Assembly (NCBI RefSeq): GCF_041060425.1
Contig: NZ_JAULBC010000005.1
Coordinates: 186,001-250,000, forward strand
Reading direction: 5' to 3'
Length of the DNA: 64,000 bases
DNA from: Danxiaibacter flavus
GTDB taxonomy: Bacteria; Bacteroidota; Bacteroidia; Chitinophagales; Chitinophagaceae
In this document: in pieces, positions 34,765 through 43,108 of the stretch
How positions within the stretch are numbered: position 1 is the stretch's first letter
Layout of the letters: every line of letters starts with the position of its first letter
Notes under the pieces: model-generated
What the model was told of the DNA's origin: nothing
Databases searched by the model: none
What the model saw: only the letters and a program-made list of their open reading frames with translations
Position numbers and translations under genes: made by a program

Positions 34765-35430
34765 ATGAGTATCAGATTAGGCGACGTTGCGCCAGACTTT
34801 CAAGCCGAAACAACACAGGGCGTCATCAATTTTCACGAGTGGATTGGTGATGGCTGGGCTATTCTTTTTTCCCACCCAAAAGATTTTACACCTGTTTGCA
34901 CTACCGAATTGGGTTATATGGCCAAACTAGCTCCCGAATTTGAACGAAGAAATTGCAAAGTGATTGGTTTGAGCGTGGACCCAGTAGAAAGCCATTTAAG
35001 ATGGGAGAAAGACATAGAAGCAACTCAGGGATATGCGGTAAACTATCCGATGATCGGCGACTCAACGCTTGCTATTGCTAAACTGTATGAAATGCTTCCT
35101 GCGGACGAGGTGGGCACTTGCGAGGGCAGAACTGCGGCCACCAATCAAACAGTGCGTTCAGTGTTTATAATCGGACCTGATAAAAAGATAAAACTGCACC
35201 TGACCTACCCAATGACAACAGGCCGTAACTTTTATGAAATATTGCGCGTACTCGATTCTATGCAGCTAACAGCTGCACACAAAGTTGCTACCCCTGTAAA
35301 CTGGAACAATGGCGACGATGTAATTATAGTTCCCGCAGTATCTGACGAAGAAGCAAAAGCAAAATTTCCCAATGGCTGGAAGACAGTTACGCCTTACCTG
35401 CGTATCGTGGGGCAGCCAGGAAAGAATTAG
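34765..35430 (+). CDS. 1-Cys peroxiredoxin (Prx6 type)
   Basis: It reduces hydrogen peroxide and organic peroxides with an external thiol. The 221-residue length and C-terminal extension (NWNNGDDVIIVP to GWKTVTPYLR) are those of Prx6-type proteins. The peroxidatic site is Cys45 in DFTPVCTTELG. No resolving Cys stands at the 2-Cys position, although two other cysteines are present (NCK near 98 and GTCEG). Cytoplasmic. Confidence 0.94.
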   Translation: MSIRLGDVAPDFQAETTQGVINFHEWIGDGWAILFSHPKDFTPVCTTELGYMAKLAPEFERRNCKVIGLSVDPVESHLRWEKDIEATQGYAVNYPMIGDSTLAIAKLYEMLPADEVGTCEGRTAATNQTVRSVFIIGPDKKIKLHLTYPMTTGRNFYEILRVLDSMQLTAAHKVATPVNWNNGDDVIIVPAVSDEEAKAKFPNGWKTVTPYLRIVGQPGKN

Positions 35431-35483
35431 TTAAAGCAAAAAGCCTAACATTGTGAATTTAAAATCAACGTGAGGGTTTTGAT

Positions 35484-35580
35484 ATAGAATAATGTCACCC
35501 TTTCAGGGTTTGGGGAAAGTATATTTCGCTTCTCTATAATAATTTCATCCCTTCGGGATTTGTACCGGGGCACCCTCATT
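35484..35580. repeat. Short REP-like palindromes after the peroxiredoxin
   Basis: Small palindromes ACCCTTTCAGGGT (about 35498-35510) and ATCCCTTCGGGAT (about 35548-35560) lie within similar flanking sequence about 50 nt apart. They resemble REP-type elements. Between 35431 and 36276 there is no convincing gene. Confidence 0.6.
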
Positions 35581-35760
35581 CACCTGAGCAAGTTGATATT
35601 GAAACTGAAAGCTCAAGTCGATTGAAAATGCTTTTGCGCTACGTTAGGTAGTCGTGGAATAGTATTATCGCAAATTGCGGCTCAATGTTCTTCTGGAAAG
35701 AGTTTTTACGCCGTATGCAATGTCTCAATCAGATTTACATTCAGGAGACCTCTCCTATCG

Positions 35761-35993
35761 TGCCAATGACAGATTTTATAATAGTTGCAATTTTTCCCGT
35801 AGGGAATTAAGCTCAATAGAAATAATCGAATCGAGAACCTCATAGCCCGTTAGGGCTTTAACCAAATTAACAGGGTTAATGTCCTACGGACAAATAAGGA
35901 CCTTGCGTGTTAGGACTTCTATTAAGCTATAAGCCCTACGGGCTATCGACAAAAGTGTGATGTCAACTCTTTTTGATTGTGGTTAACCAAATT
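35761..35993 (-). repeat. Palindrome-rich repeat unit, right copy (inverted)
   Basis: The reverse complement of this segment aligns along its length with 30010-30238 and has the same order of palindromes (TAGCCCGTAGGGCTTA, GTAGGACATTAACCCT, AAAGCCCTAACGGGCTA, TTCCCTACGGGAAAA). The two copies face each other across 5.5 kb that contains the propeller kinase, LytTR, zinc-ribbon and peroxiredoxin genes. Confidence 0.85.
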
Positions 35994-36205
35994 ACTCGTC
36001 GAGGGCACGGTACGGGGGCAGATTTTTCACATTGTCGCTTATTCGCCACAGGTGATGCTGCAATTATTTTTTCTGACAAGCCGGGATCGCGACGATAGGA
36101 AATATCTGCCAAATTTGACGATCTATGCTCGACTAAACGACATTGGATTAACAAGTATTCTGATTCATTTTAAAATGCAAATAAAACAGTGTATGCTTGC
36201 AGCAG

Positions 36206-36234
36206 GGTACTTCGTACCTCGTAATTCGTACTTA
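36206..36234. repeat. Heptamer array, GTAC family
   Basis: Units of TCGTACC/TCGTACT type on the plus strand, the reverse complement of the AAGTACG family. It lies 43 nt before the flavoprotein start. Confidence 0.7.
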
Positions 36235-36276
36235 TAACAGCCTTCTTCATTTTTAACCACCTTTAAAGTCCATACA

Positions 36277-37461
36277 ATGAAGCTACGGGTAATAGTATTG
36301 GGTGCAGGTTTTGGAGGATTGGAACTCAGTTCAATACTTTCTGAAACAATAGGCGATAATCTCGATCTTACCTTAATAGATCAAAACGACTCTTTTTTCT
36401 TCGGCTTTTCAAAGCTTGATGTAATGTTTGGCCACAAGGCTGCTAACACAGTTAAGATTCCATACAGCAGCATTACCAAGCCCGGTGTGCGTTTTTGCAA
36501 AGAAATCATTACAGCCATAGACCCGGTTACCAAAACTGTTACTACACCGAATGGAACGCATAAGGCCGACGTCCTGGTAGTTGCACTCGGTGCCAACTAT
36601 GATATAGCAGCGACACCCGGACTTGCTGAATACGGCAATGAATACTATACATTTGAAGGTGCCGTAAAATTGCGCGACATAATTCCCAACATTAAGAAGG
36701 GACATGCAATTGTTGGTGTTTGTGGCGCGCCTTTTAAATGTCCGCCTGCTCCGAGCGAAGGCGCATTGATGCTGCATGATTATCTCACAAGCGGTGGCTT
36801 ACGTGATGAATGCACCATAAGTCTTGTGATCCCCTTTGGAAGCCCTATCCCACCATCGCCTGATTCTTCAAAAGCATTGGTTAAAGCATTTGAAGAAAGA
36901 AATATTCAGTTTATTCCGCAACACAAAGTGAGTGCACTTCGCGAGAAGACAGCCATCCTGGATGACGGGACTGAACTACCTTTTGATCTGTTCCTGGGCA
37001 TTCCTAAACATGTGGCGCCCGATGTAGTACTACAAAGTGGCCTGACAGAGAATGGGTGGATACCTGTTGACAGGGCCAACCTGCTTACAAAATTTCCTGG
37101 TGTGTATGCAATCGGTGATGTTACCAGTATAGGAACGCCCAAAGCAGGTGTATTTGCCGAAGGCGCAGCAAAAATTGCAGCAGCTTCTATAATTGCTGCA
37201 TACAGAGGAACAGAAAACGATAATCCATATACCGGCGCCGGATCTTGTTACATTGAATTTGGCAAGGGACAGGTTGCACGTGTTGACGTAGATTTCTTCT
37301 CCGGACCAAAGCCCTTTGGAATTCATCATGATGCATCCGAATTGTTGGTAATAGACAAGGAAATATTTGGCTCCAGCAGAAAAGCGCGCTGGTTTGGATT
37401 GAACGATGCAAAACAAGATGCAGCCACCGGTTTGGCTGAACAGGTTACACAAACAAATTAA
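36277..37461 (+). CDS. Sulfide:quinone-reductase-like FAD oxidoreductase
   Basis: The 394-residue flavoprotein has the N-terminal dinucleotide motif VLGAGFGGLE (8-16), a mid-chain ALGANYD and the second FAD motif GVYAIGDVTSIGTPKAG. Cys149 and Cys155 in GVCGAPFKCPPAPSEGA correspond to the cysteine region of SQR-like enzymes and could carry persulfide. The electron acceptor is unknown. A small gene follows 11 nt downstream and is likely co-expressed. Confidence 0.88.
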   Translation: MKLRVIVLGAGFGGLELSSILSETIGDNLDLTLIDQNDSFFFGFSKLDVMFGHKAANTVKIPYSSITKPGVRFCKEIITAIDPVTKTVTTPNGTHKADVLVVALGANYDIAATPGLAEYGNEYYTFEGAVKLRDIIPNIKKGHAIVGVCGAPFKCPPAPSEGALMLHDYLTSGGLRDECTISLVIPFGSPIPPSPDSSKALVKAFEERNIQFIPQHKVSALREKTAILDDGTELPFDLFLGIPKHVAPDVVLQSGLTENGWIPVDRANLLTKFPGVYAIGDVTSIGTPKAGVFAEGAAKIAAASIIAAYRGTENDNPYTGAGSCYIEFGKGQVARVDVDFFSGPKPFGIHHDASELLVIDKEIFGSSRKARWFGLNDAKQDAATGLAEQVTQTN

Positions 37462-37472
37462 ATCTGAAAAAA

Positions 37473-37751
37473 ATGGCAACTTATTTAATTGAAATTCCTC
37501 ACTCTGAAAACACATTTGAATGCAAACAGGTAATCAAATTGTTTGTTGAGTCCGGATCACATCTGCTGGCAAATGCACATTGGGGATGCAAAGCCGGCGT
37601 TCACAAATCATGGTTCATTAATGATTTTAACAGCAAGGAAGAAGCGCTTCAAATTGTTCCGCCTTTTTTAAGACATTCCGCATCAGTTATTGAGTTGACA
37701 ACATTTACTAAGAATGATATTCAGCAATTTGCTGAAGCGAATAGCCATTGA
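37473..37751 (+). CDS. Small protein paired with the flavoprotein
   Basis: I do not recognise this 92-residue protein. It starts MATYLIEIPHSENTFECKQV and contains AHWGCKAGVHKSWFI and EALQIVPPFLR, giving the look of a small ferredoxin-like alpha/beta fold with a His/Cys cluster (residues near 35-45) that could bind metal. It lies 11 nt after the flavoprotein gene, implying a shared role. Confidence 0.75.
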   Translation: MATYLIEIPHSENTFECKQVIKLFVESGSHLLANAHWGCKAGVHKSWFINDFNSKEEALQIVPPFLRHSASVIELTTFTKNDIQQFAEANSH

Positions 37752-37784
37752 GGGATAGAGCTTAACTCAGCAAAGACATCATAT

Positions 37785-37812
37785 AAGTACGAGTTACGAA
37801 GTACGAAGTACT
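37785..37812 (+). repeat. Heptamer array, GTAC family
   Basis: Four in-phase units (AAGTACG, AGTTACG, then AAGTACG/AAGTACT) lie 33 nt after the preceding stop codon. Confidence 0.8.
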
Positions 37813-37909
37813 CAATTTTGAGCAGGTTATCTTTTTTACATGTCGAAGACATTTATTAAAGCAGTAGAAGATTCTTGTCCGTTTTTAAAAGGTCATTTGA
37901 AAACACCCT

Positions 37910-37943
37910 GGCCTGCAAAATAATTGCAGGCCTCTGTTTTTTT
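37910..37943 (+). terminator. Intrinsic terminator
   Basis: GGCCTGCAA (37910-37918) pairs with TTGCAGGCC (37924-37932), 5-nt loop, followed by TCTG and seven T. It lies about 160 nt past the nearest annotated gene and overlaps the stop of a 27-codon ORF (37840-37923), so it may end a separate short transcript. Confidence 0.88.
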
Positions 37944-37989
37944 GATGGGGAAGGTTTAATACCGATAGCACTTGTTGCGTCGATAAACA

Positions 37990-38110
37990 TTAAACGATAT
38001 ATCGAAGACAGTGGATATGTCTCTGTGAAACTCTGTGTCTGCTCCGTGCTCTCTGTGTAAGTTTTTTTATTACACGGAGAAACAGCCAAAGAAGACACAA
38101 AGACCTACAG
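37990..38110. repeat. CACAGAG/CACGGAG repeat, inverted pair
   Basis: CTCTGTG units (about 38015-38060) are followed by the inverse TTACACGGAGAAAC and ACACAAAG units (38073-38104). Related sequence appears at 46505, 52954, 53508, 54626 and 63893. The remainder of 37752-38115 shows no gene apart from the small ORF noted in the findings. Confidence 0.65.
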
Positions 38111-38115
38111 AGTAT

Positions 38116-38955
38116 TTAACTATTTGCGGCCTTCTCCTGAAACTCCTGCAACGTTATTTCGCCGGATGCAAAGCGATACTCCAGTAATGTGTTTTTTTCT
38201 TTTCTGGTAAGCGGTCTGTTATAAATGGCTTGCAATACTTCGTCCTCGTGAGCAAATGGCTTCATAACATGCTGAAGTTTATTGAACGCCTCAAAATAAC
38301 GCACACCGAATATTCTTAGTGATGCAGCATTGAAATGGATGTAATCTTCATTCGCAGTCAATTCTTCAGCCGTAACAAAATAACAGTTCTCATGCGTTTG
38401 GGCGAATTGCACCAACGCTTCATTCACTATTGGATATGAATCAAAATATTGACCGTACAAGCCCTCAGTTAAAAAATCTCCAAGACCGCCTACGATCAAC
38501 GGAATATCCGGAACACTTAACTGATGACGTAGTTCTGTAATTATTGCGTTGAATTTCTCTCCATACACTGCCGCACGATCCGGGAAACAATCGGTTTCGC
38601 CCTGGTGCCACAAAATGCCTGCAAGCTTACTGGTTCGTTGGGCCAGCCTGGCCTCCGCAACTGCATGATCAAAAAGCGCTCCCCCAACAGCCCAATCCTC
38701 CAGGCTTGTGCCTCCATCTGCACAGGGAATCAGCCCTATTTCTTCTGTCTCATTTTTTAAACGCCAGGCTGCCGCAAAAGACGAAGCCAGACCAATACCA
38801 GCAGTGGGACGATCATAATTGATGGGCTCAGACATTATCTGCCATCTGCCATTCCGCAGCATCTTTATTCCTTCATTAAAAATGAGCGGAACATCTTTTT
38901 TAAAACCACGGCCGGCCATATTTGACTGGCCTATCATAAGAAATGAGTGAATCAT
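38116..38955 (-). CDS. Sialate O-acetylesterase-family (SASA) esterase
   Basis: From ATG 38955 the protein has 279 residues and starts MIHSFLMIGQSNMAGRG, which carries the SGNH-type catalytic Ser. DGGTSLEDW, ILWHQGETDC and the C-terminal DYIHFNAASLRIFG with the catalytic His complete the set. It deacetylates acylated sugars in its family. The in-frame TTG extension to 39030 runs into the tRNA terminator and is rejected. No signal peptide is seen, so it is probably cytoplasmic. Confidence 0.9.
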   Translation of the reverse strand: MIHSFLMIGQSNMAGRGFKKDVPLIFNEGIKMLRNGRWQIMSEPINYDRPTAGIGLASSFAAAWRLKNETEEIGLIPCADGGTSLEDWAVGGALFDHAVAEARLAQRTSKLAGILWHQGETDCFPDRAAVYGEKFNAIITELRHQLSVPDIPLIVGGLGDFLTEGLYGQYFDSYPIVNEALVQFAQTHENCYFVTAEELTANEDYIHFNAASLRIFGVRYFEAFNKLQHVMKPFAHEDEVLQAIYNRPLTRKEKNTLLEYRFASGEITLQEFQEKAANS

Positions 38956-39015
38956 GTGGTAATTTTTGGTGACATTTTCTTCAGCAAGCAAGCTGAAGCG
39001 ATTTGACAAAACAGC

Positions 39016-39049
39016 AAAAAAAAATGCCAACTTTTAGCTGACATTTTTT
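39016..39049 (-). terminator. Terminator of tRNA-Ser
   Basis: On the minus strand, right after the tRNA, AAAAAATGTCAGC pairs with GTTGGCATTTTTT (two G-U pairs, short A-rich loop), giving a classical stem with a U-run. Confidence 0.75.
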
Positions 39050-39050
39050 G

Positions 39051-39137
39051 CGGAGACGGCGAGATTCGAACTCGCGATACAGTTTCCCGTATACACACTT
39101 TCCAGGCGTGCTCCTTCAACCACTCGGACACGTCTCC
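39051..39137 (-). tRNA. tRNA-Ser(GGA)
   Basis: The 87-nt minus-strand gene has a 7-bp acceptor stem (GGAGACG with CGTCTCC, discriminator G). The D arm contains GAGTGGTTGAAGG, the anticodon loop is CTGGAAA with anticodon GGA, there is a long class-II variable arm, and the T-loop reads GTTCGAATC. It reads UCC and UCU. CCA is not encoded. Confidence 0.96.
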
Positions 39138-39171
39138 GTATTTGAAGGGTCGCAAAAGTACTATTCTAATT

Positions 39172-39939
39172 CTAGTTGCCGAAAATTTTTATGGCATTTT
39201 GAGTAGTAATATCTGCAATTTCATCGGGTGTGACATTCTTTATGCCAGCCAGCTTGTCTACAACATATTGCAAATACGCGCTTTCGTTTCTTTTACCACG
39301 GAATGGAACCGGTGTTAAGTACGGCGCATCTGTTTCTAATACAATATGTTGCAGATCTATTTTCTGCAGTACTTCCGCAACTCCCGCATTTTTGTAAGTT
39401 GTAACGCCACCAATTCCAAGCAAAAAACCCATATTAATAATTTGAACAGCGCTTTCATAACTGCCACTGAAACAATGAAAAATTCCTTTTAATCCTTTTT
39501 CTGCAAAGGGCCTAACAGTGTTGATCGTTTCCTGCATGGCGTTGCGGGTGTGGATCACAATAGGCAGCGAAGATTGCAGCGCCCATTCCATCTGCGTTTC
39601 AAAAGCCTCATATTGCTGTTTGGTAAAGGTTTTATCCCAGTAAAAATCAAGTCCGATTTCACCCACAGCAACAAAATGTCTTTTATCAAGCCAATCCTTA
39701 ACAATCGCCAGCTCCTGCTCATAATTTTCCTTCACATAACAGGGATGTAAACCCATCATCGGGTAACATATGCCCGGATACTTTTTTTCCAGGTTTAGCA
39801 TACCTTCTATGGCGCTGCTATCAATTCCAGGCAGGTAAAAACGTTGAATACCAATAGTTTGAGCCCTTTTAATCACTTCATCAACATCATTATCAAATTC
39901 TTCGGAATACAAGTGACAGTGCGTATCAATAATAGTCAT
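39172..39939 (-). CDS. tatD: TatD-family metal-dependent DNase
   Basis: The 255-residue TIM-barrel hydrolase has the metal ligands His7 and His9 in DTHCHL, Glu in VGEIGLDFYWD, His in IVIHTRN and FHCFSGS, and Asp in ETDAPYLTP. TatD proteins are 3'-5' exonucleases with a possible role in DNA repair or quality control. The length fits. It lies upstream of the tRNA-Ser gene on the same strand. Confidence 0.94.
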   Translation of the reverse strand: MTIIDTHCHLYSEEFDNDVDEVIKRAQTIGIQRFYLPGIDSSAIEGMLNLEKKYPGICYPMMGLHPCYVKENYEQELAIVKDWLDKRHFVAVGEIGLDFYWDKTFTKQQYEAFETQMEWALQSSLPIVIHTRNAMQETINTVRPFAEKGLKGIFHCFSGSYESAVQIINMGFLLGIGGVTTYKNAGVAEVLQKIDLQHIVLETDAPYLTPVPFRGKRNESAYLQYVVDKLAGIKNVTPDEIADITTQNAIKIFGN

Positions 39940-40104
39940 TCGACAAATGTCCGGCTTTTTTGCGACCGATTGGGATTACGGCCTAAACATTAAAAAAACA
40001 TTAAAAAATTAAGATTTTAAAATATGAAACTTTTACTAATTAATTAGGAACCAATTAAGTATTACATAAAATTAACTTGCAAAAATATTATCTTTTGGTG
40101 AACG

Positions 40105-40201
40105 CTTTGATATGAATGATATAACCCTTACTTTTGATCAGTTTTCATAGGGTACGGATTAAAAACGGGCTAAGGTTTCTACCTTGGCCTTTCTTTTTTT
40201 T
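40105..40201 (+). ncRNA. Candidate small RNA ending in an orphan terminator
   Basis: The 302-nt gap 39940-40241 lies between minus-strand genes and has no ORF, yet carries a plus-strand intrinsic terminator (40167-40201). Upstream, ACCCT (40024+100, i.e. 40124-40128) can pair with AGGGT (40149-40153). A weak promoter-like TATCTTTTG at 40089-40097 precedes it. Together these suggest a short structured transcript of about 100 nt; expression is not shown. Confidence 0.35.
40167..40201 (+). terminator. Orphan intrinsic terminator
   Basis: GGCTAAGGT (40168-40176) pairs with ACCTTGGCC (40181-40189) with one G-U pair, loop TTCT, followed by a run with about ten T. No annotated plus-strand gene lies upstream within several kilobases. 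Confidence 0.85.
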
Positions 40202-40241
40202 AACCATCGCGTTAATTTCCACCAATATTTAATTGAATTGA

Positions 40242-40886
40242 CTAACCCGGCAGACTTTTGAAACTATATCCTTCTCTACTAAAATAAGCAAGCACTTTAG
40301 GCAAAGCAAAACTCATTCTGTCCCATGCCTTTGTACTGTCGTGAAAAAGAATAATTGATCCTGGTTTGGCGTTGAGCACCACATTATCGAGACATTTCTG
40401 AGGAGTTAATGCCATATCAAAATCTGCACTTAATACGGACCACATGATGATCTTGTATAAATGCGCGTTTGCCGAAGCGTTACCTGGAGCCTGTAGAAGT
40501 TTTGCCTGGAATTTTTTGATCCTTCCGTAAGGCGGACGAAATAAATTTGAATCGATATGCCTGGACGCTTCAAAAATATTGGAGAGATAGGTTTTATTTT
40601 CCGTTTTCCAACCATTCAAATGATTATGTGTATGGTTTCCAACTCGGTGGCCTTCATCAAGAATGCGCCGATAGATCTCCGGTTGTTCCACCACATTTTT
40701 TCCAATGCAAAAAAAGGTTGCTTTTGCATTGAACTGTTTCAACTGATCAAGCACAAAAGGAGTCGCCGTTTCGTGTGGTCCATCATCGAATGTAAGATAC
40801 AGTTCCCTCTCTTTTGTCGGCACATCCCAAACAAAGCTTGAGGGATACAAGCGCTTTAACAGCCAGGTGTTTACCATGTAGAACAT
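40242..40886 (-). CDS. Polysaccharide deacetylase (NodB/CE4 fold)
   Basis: The 214-residue protein removes acetyl groups from GlcNAc polymers or peptidoglycan in its family. It has TFDDGPHE (Asp34, Asp35), GNHTHNH (metal His85 and His89), LFRPPYGR and the late IILFHDST. There is no clear signal peptide; an N-terminal hydrophobic stretch is short. Met4 is an alternative start. The substrate is unknown. Confidence 0.92.
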   Translation of the reverse strand: MFYMVNTWLLKRLYPSSFVWDVPTKERELYLTFDDGPHETATPFVLDQLKQFNAKATFFCIGKNVVEQPEIYRRILDEGHRVGNHTHNHLNGWKTENKTYLSNIFEASRHIDSNLFRPPYGRIKKFQAKLLQAPGNASANAHLYKIIMWSVLSADFDMALTPQKCLDNVVLNAKPGSIILFHDSTKAWDRMSFALPKVLAYFSREGYSFKSLPG

Positions 40887-40904
40887 GGTTCAAAAATAGC
40901 GAAG

Positions 40905-41330
40905 AAAGTGAATCGTCAATAGTGAATAGTCAATGGTGAACTCTGCGAGAGGCTTCGGGGAATAATTACAACTTGCGGATTGTGAATGGTGAAGAGCCAA
41001 TCAATGTCGTTTCCTTAAGAGGTTACAAAAAGTAAAGCAAGCCTGAATCAGGTACTTCGTACTTCGTAAATCGTACTTGAATAAATCTTAGTGTTTCTTA
41101 AGGAAACGGCATTGAATAGTCAATAGTGAAAGGGTGCAAATCCTTAACTACTATCGACCATTTTCATTAGGAAAGCAAAAACCGTATCTCCAAAAAAATG
41201 GTCAATAGCGAAAAGTGAGTAAAAAGTAAACCCGGAATAATTAAAACTGAACCTTTCCGGATTACTTTGAACGCCCGCACCTTTCACGATTGACCATTCA
41301 CTATTGACCCACTTCACTATTGACTATCAA
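40905..41330. repeat. AATAGTC heptamer arrays and a small inverted repeat
   Basis: This gap contains several 7-bp-period arrays of TGAATAG/TCAATAG type (40909-40940, about 41113-41140, and inverted 41286-41328) and a GTAC-family array (41050-41078). A 16-nt inverted repeat, ATGTCGTTTCCTTAAG (41004-41019) with its near complement at 41097-41112, brackets the GTAC array. The last array overlaps the fucosidase stop codon. No gene is seen. Confidence 0.8.
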
Positions 41331-42652
41331 GCCCCCTCCAGCACAATCACCACATCATCTTCTTCACTTGCATTTGGCGTAATAGTAACTGTTCCGTTTT
41401 TAAGAACGGCATTGACTGCACCGTTGCCTTTGAAGTAATAGGCTTTGTTTATTTTTTTGTAAGGGAAATTTTCCAATGTAATCGTTCCAGCGTCTTTTTT
41501 CAAAACATGCACATACATTTTGTTGGTGCTTTGCGTTACTGCTCCCCATGCTTGCGGACGCAGATAACCACCTTTTGTATTGTAGATGGTCTGGCCATAA
41601 GTCTGCAACCATTTGCCCATATATGCCAAACGTTCCTTAAACTCAGGCTGAATATCACCGTTCGGCATTGGCCCGATGTTTAATAAAAGATTCGCTCCAT
41701 ATCCGCTGGCCCTGACAAGATAATCTATCAGTTGCTTAGGTGTTTTGTAAGATGTATCCGTAATATTAAAACCCCATGATCCGTTGATGGTTTCACATGT
41801 TTCCAGCGGCAATTTGTTTGATGCTTCCTGGAAACTCAGACCGGATTTATTTTCGCCTGGCAGATCTCTTTCAAACATCTGGAAATCCTCACCATCAAAA
41901 GGAGTCAGGTGATGGTTATTACCAATCATGCACTGAGGCTGTAATTTGTGGATAAGGCCGTAGATCTCATCATATTTCCAGTCAATTCGGGAACTTCTGT
42001 CCTTTTCTCCTTCAGGCGCGGTCTGATCCCAGTGGCCGTCAAACCAAATACCTGAAATTTCACCATACTTAGTAAGCAATTCGGTCAACTGGTTCTTCAT
42101 AAACTGAAGATAGCTCGCGTAGTCACCTTTTCCGGTGCGGCCACTGTACTGGCCTGTACGACCTGTTTCATGCGGATAATCTTCTCTCCTCCAATCCAGC
42201 AAAGAATAATACAAAAAGAGTTTCACCCCTTGCTTGTGGCACTCATCAGCAACCATCTTCACGATATCTTTTTTATAGGGAGAATTCATAATGTTGAAAT
42301 CAGAATACTTTGTATCCCACATGCTGAATCCGTCGTGATGACGCGTGATTAACGTAATATACTTCATACCCGCATTCTTTGCCATGCTCACCCATTCCTG
42401 CGCATTAAAATCGATCGGGTTAAAGAAATCCATCAGGCGGGTATAATTCTTGACGGTGATCTTTCTTTCATTCATCACCCACTCACCGGAACCGGGAATA
42501 CTGAATGGTCCCCAGTGAATAAACAGTCCAAATTTGGCATCAGTGAACCATTGCCGGTCCTTCAGATTTTCCGCAGAAGGCACGTATTTGGTCTGTGCGG
42601 TTGCGGCAACACAAACAAAAGCAACCATTAAGCTCAAAAGCATTCTTTTCAT
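41327..42652 (-). CDS. Secreted alpha-L-fucosidase (GH29)
   Basis: From ATG 42652 the protein has 441 residues (the longer frame starts at TTG) with signal peptide MKRMLLSLMVAFVCVAATAQ. The GH29 pattern is clear: WFTDAKFGLFIHWGPFSIPG, LITRHHDGFSMWDTKYSDFN, and IWFDGHWD whose first Asp is the likely nucleophile. GYGANLLLNIGPMPNG also fits. It releases fucose from glycans in the periplasm or outside. Its stop codon lies within a heptamer array. Confidence 0.94.
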   Translation of the reverse strand: MKRMLLSLMVAFVCVAATAQTKYVPSAENLKDRQWFTDAKFGLFIHWGPFSIPGSGEWVMNERKITVKNYTRLMDFFNPIDFNAQEWVSMAKNAGMKYITLITRHHDGFSMWDTKYSDFNIMNSPYKKDIVKMVADECHKQGVKLFLYYSLLDWRREDYPHETGRTGQYSGRTGKGDYASYLQFMKNQLTELLTKYGEISGIWFDGHWDQTAPEGEKDRSSRIDWKYDEIYGLIHKLQPQCMIGNNHHLTPFDGEDFQMFERDLPGENKSGLSFQEASNKLPLETCETINGSWGFNITDTSYKTPKQLIDYLVRASGYGANLLLNIGPMPNGDIQPEFKERLAYMGKWLQTYGQTIYNTKGGYLRPQAWGAVTQSTNKMYVHVLKKDAGTITLENFPYKKINKAYYFKGNGAVNAVLKNGTVTITPNASEEDDVVIVLEGA

Positions 42653-42704
42653 CGGTAATTGTTTTAGCAAAAATTAATAGACAACTAAAGATATGGAGAT
42701 CGTT

Positions 42705-43091
42705 GAATGTACGATGTTAGATGTACGGTTTTAGATGTGAAGAGGGGGAAGAATGTTAAGATATAGGAAGAAAGTGGTAACGGCATTGTAATGCACGGTG
42801 TTAGGTGTACGATTTTAGATGTACGATGCGGCTCAAGTACGAGTTACGAAGTACGAAGTACACAAGTGCGACAGCGTTGTGTTGTGTGTACGGTTTTAGA
42901 TGCAAAAGGAAGTGGTAAGTTGGAGGCTATACGTTGTACGTTTTTTCAGCGGAGTTCAACTTCATTCCCAGTTTTTACTTTTTCAATTTTGACTTTTTAC
43001 TTTCTCCCACACCTCACACCTGAAACCTGATACCTGAGACCTGACGCCTGAGCCCAGTCAGCTGATGGCTGATAGCTGATAGCCGATAGCT
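42705..43091 (+). repeat. Composite heptamer arrays upstream of gltX
   Basis: Arrays in order: TTAGATG/TACGGTT units (about 42710-42740), a composite TTAGATG-TACGATG-AAGTACG array (42791-42865, a third copy of the element at 20436), a short TACGGTT unit, an AAACCTG/ATACCTG array (about 43012-43050) and an AGCTGAT array (43060-43091). The array ends directly at the gltX promoter. The gap holds no gene. Confidence 0.85.
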
Positions 43092-43094
43092 CCC

Positions 43095-43102
43095 TATCTT
43101 TG
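43095..43102 (+). promoter_or_regulatory. -7 box of gltX, near-leaderless
   Basis: TATCTTTG plus C matches TAnnTTTG and ends only 6 nt before the gltX ATG at 43109, so a transcript from it would have almost no leader. No TTG -33 element at standard spacing. Confidence 0.5.
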
Positions 43103-43108
43103 CCAGTT

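Noticed and set aside
30010..35993. Composite transposon bounded by inverted repeats
   Set aside because: No transposase or integrase, repeats are diverged and internally palindromic, and no target duplication is evident; treated as REP-like elements instead.
38956..39030. 25-codon N-terminal extension of the SASA esterase
   Set aside because: Starts at TTG, runs through the tRNA-Ser terminator and adds no signal peptide; MIHSFLMIGQSN is the natural start.
42791..43030. Plus-strand ORF of 79 codons upstream of gltX
   Set aside because: Covers composite heptamer arrays only and shows no protein-like composition.
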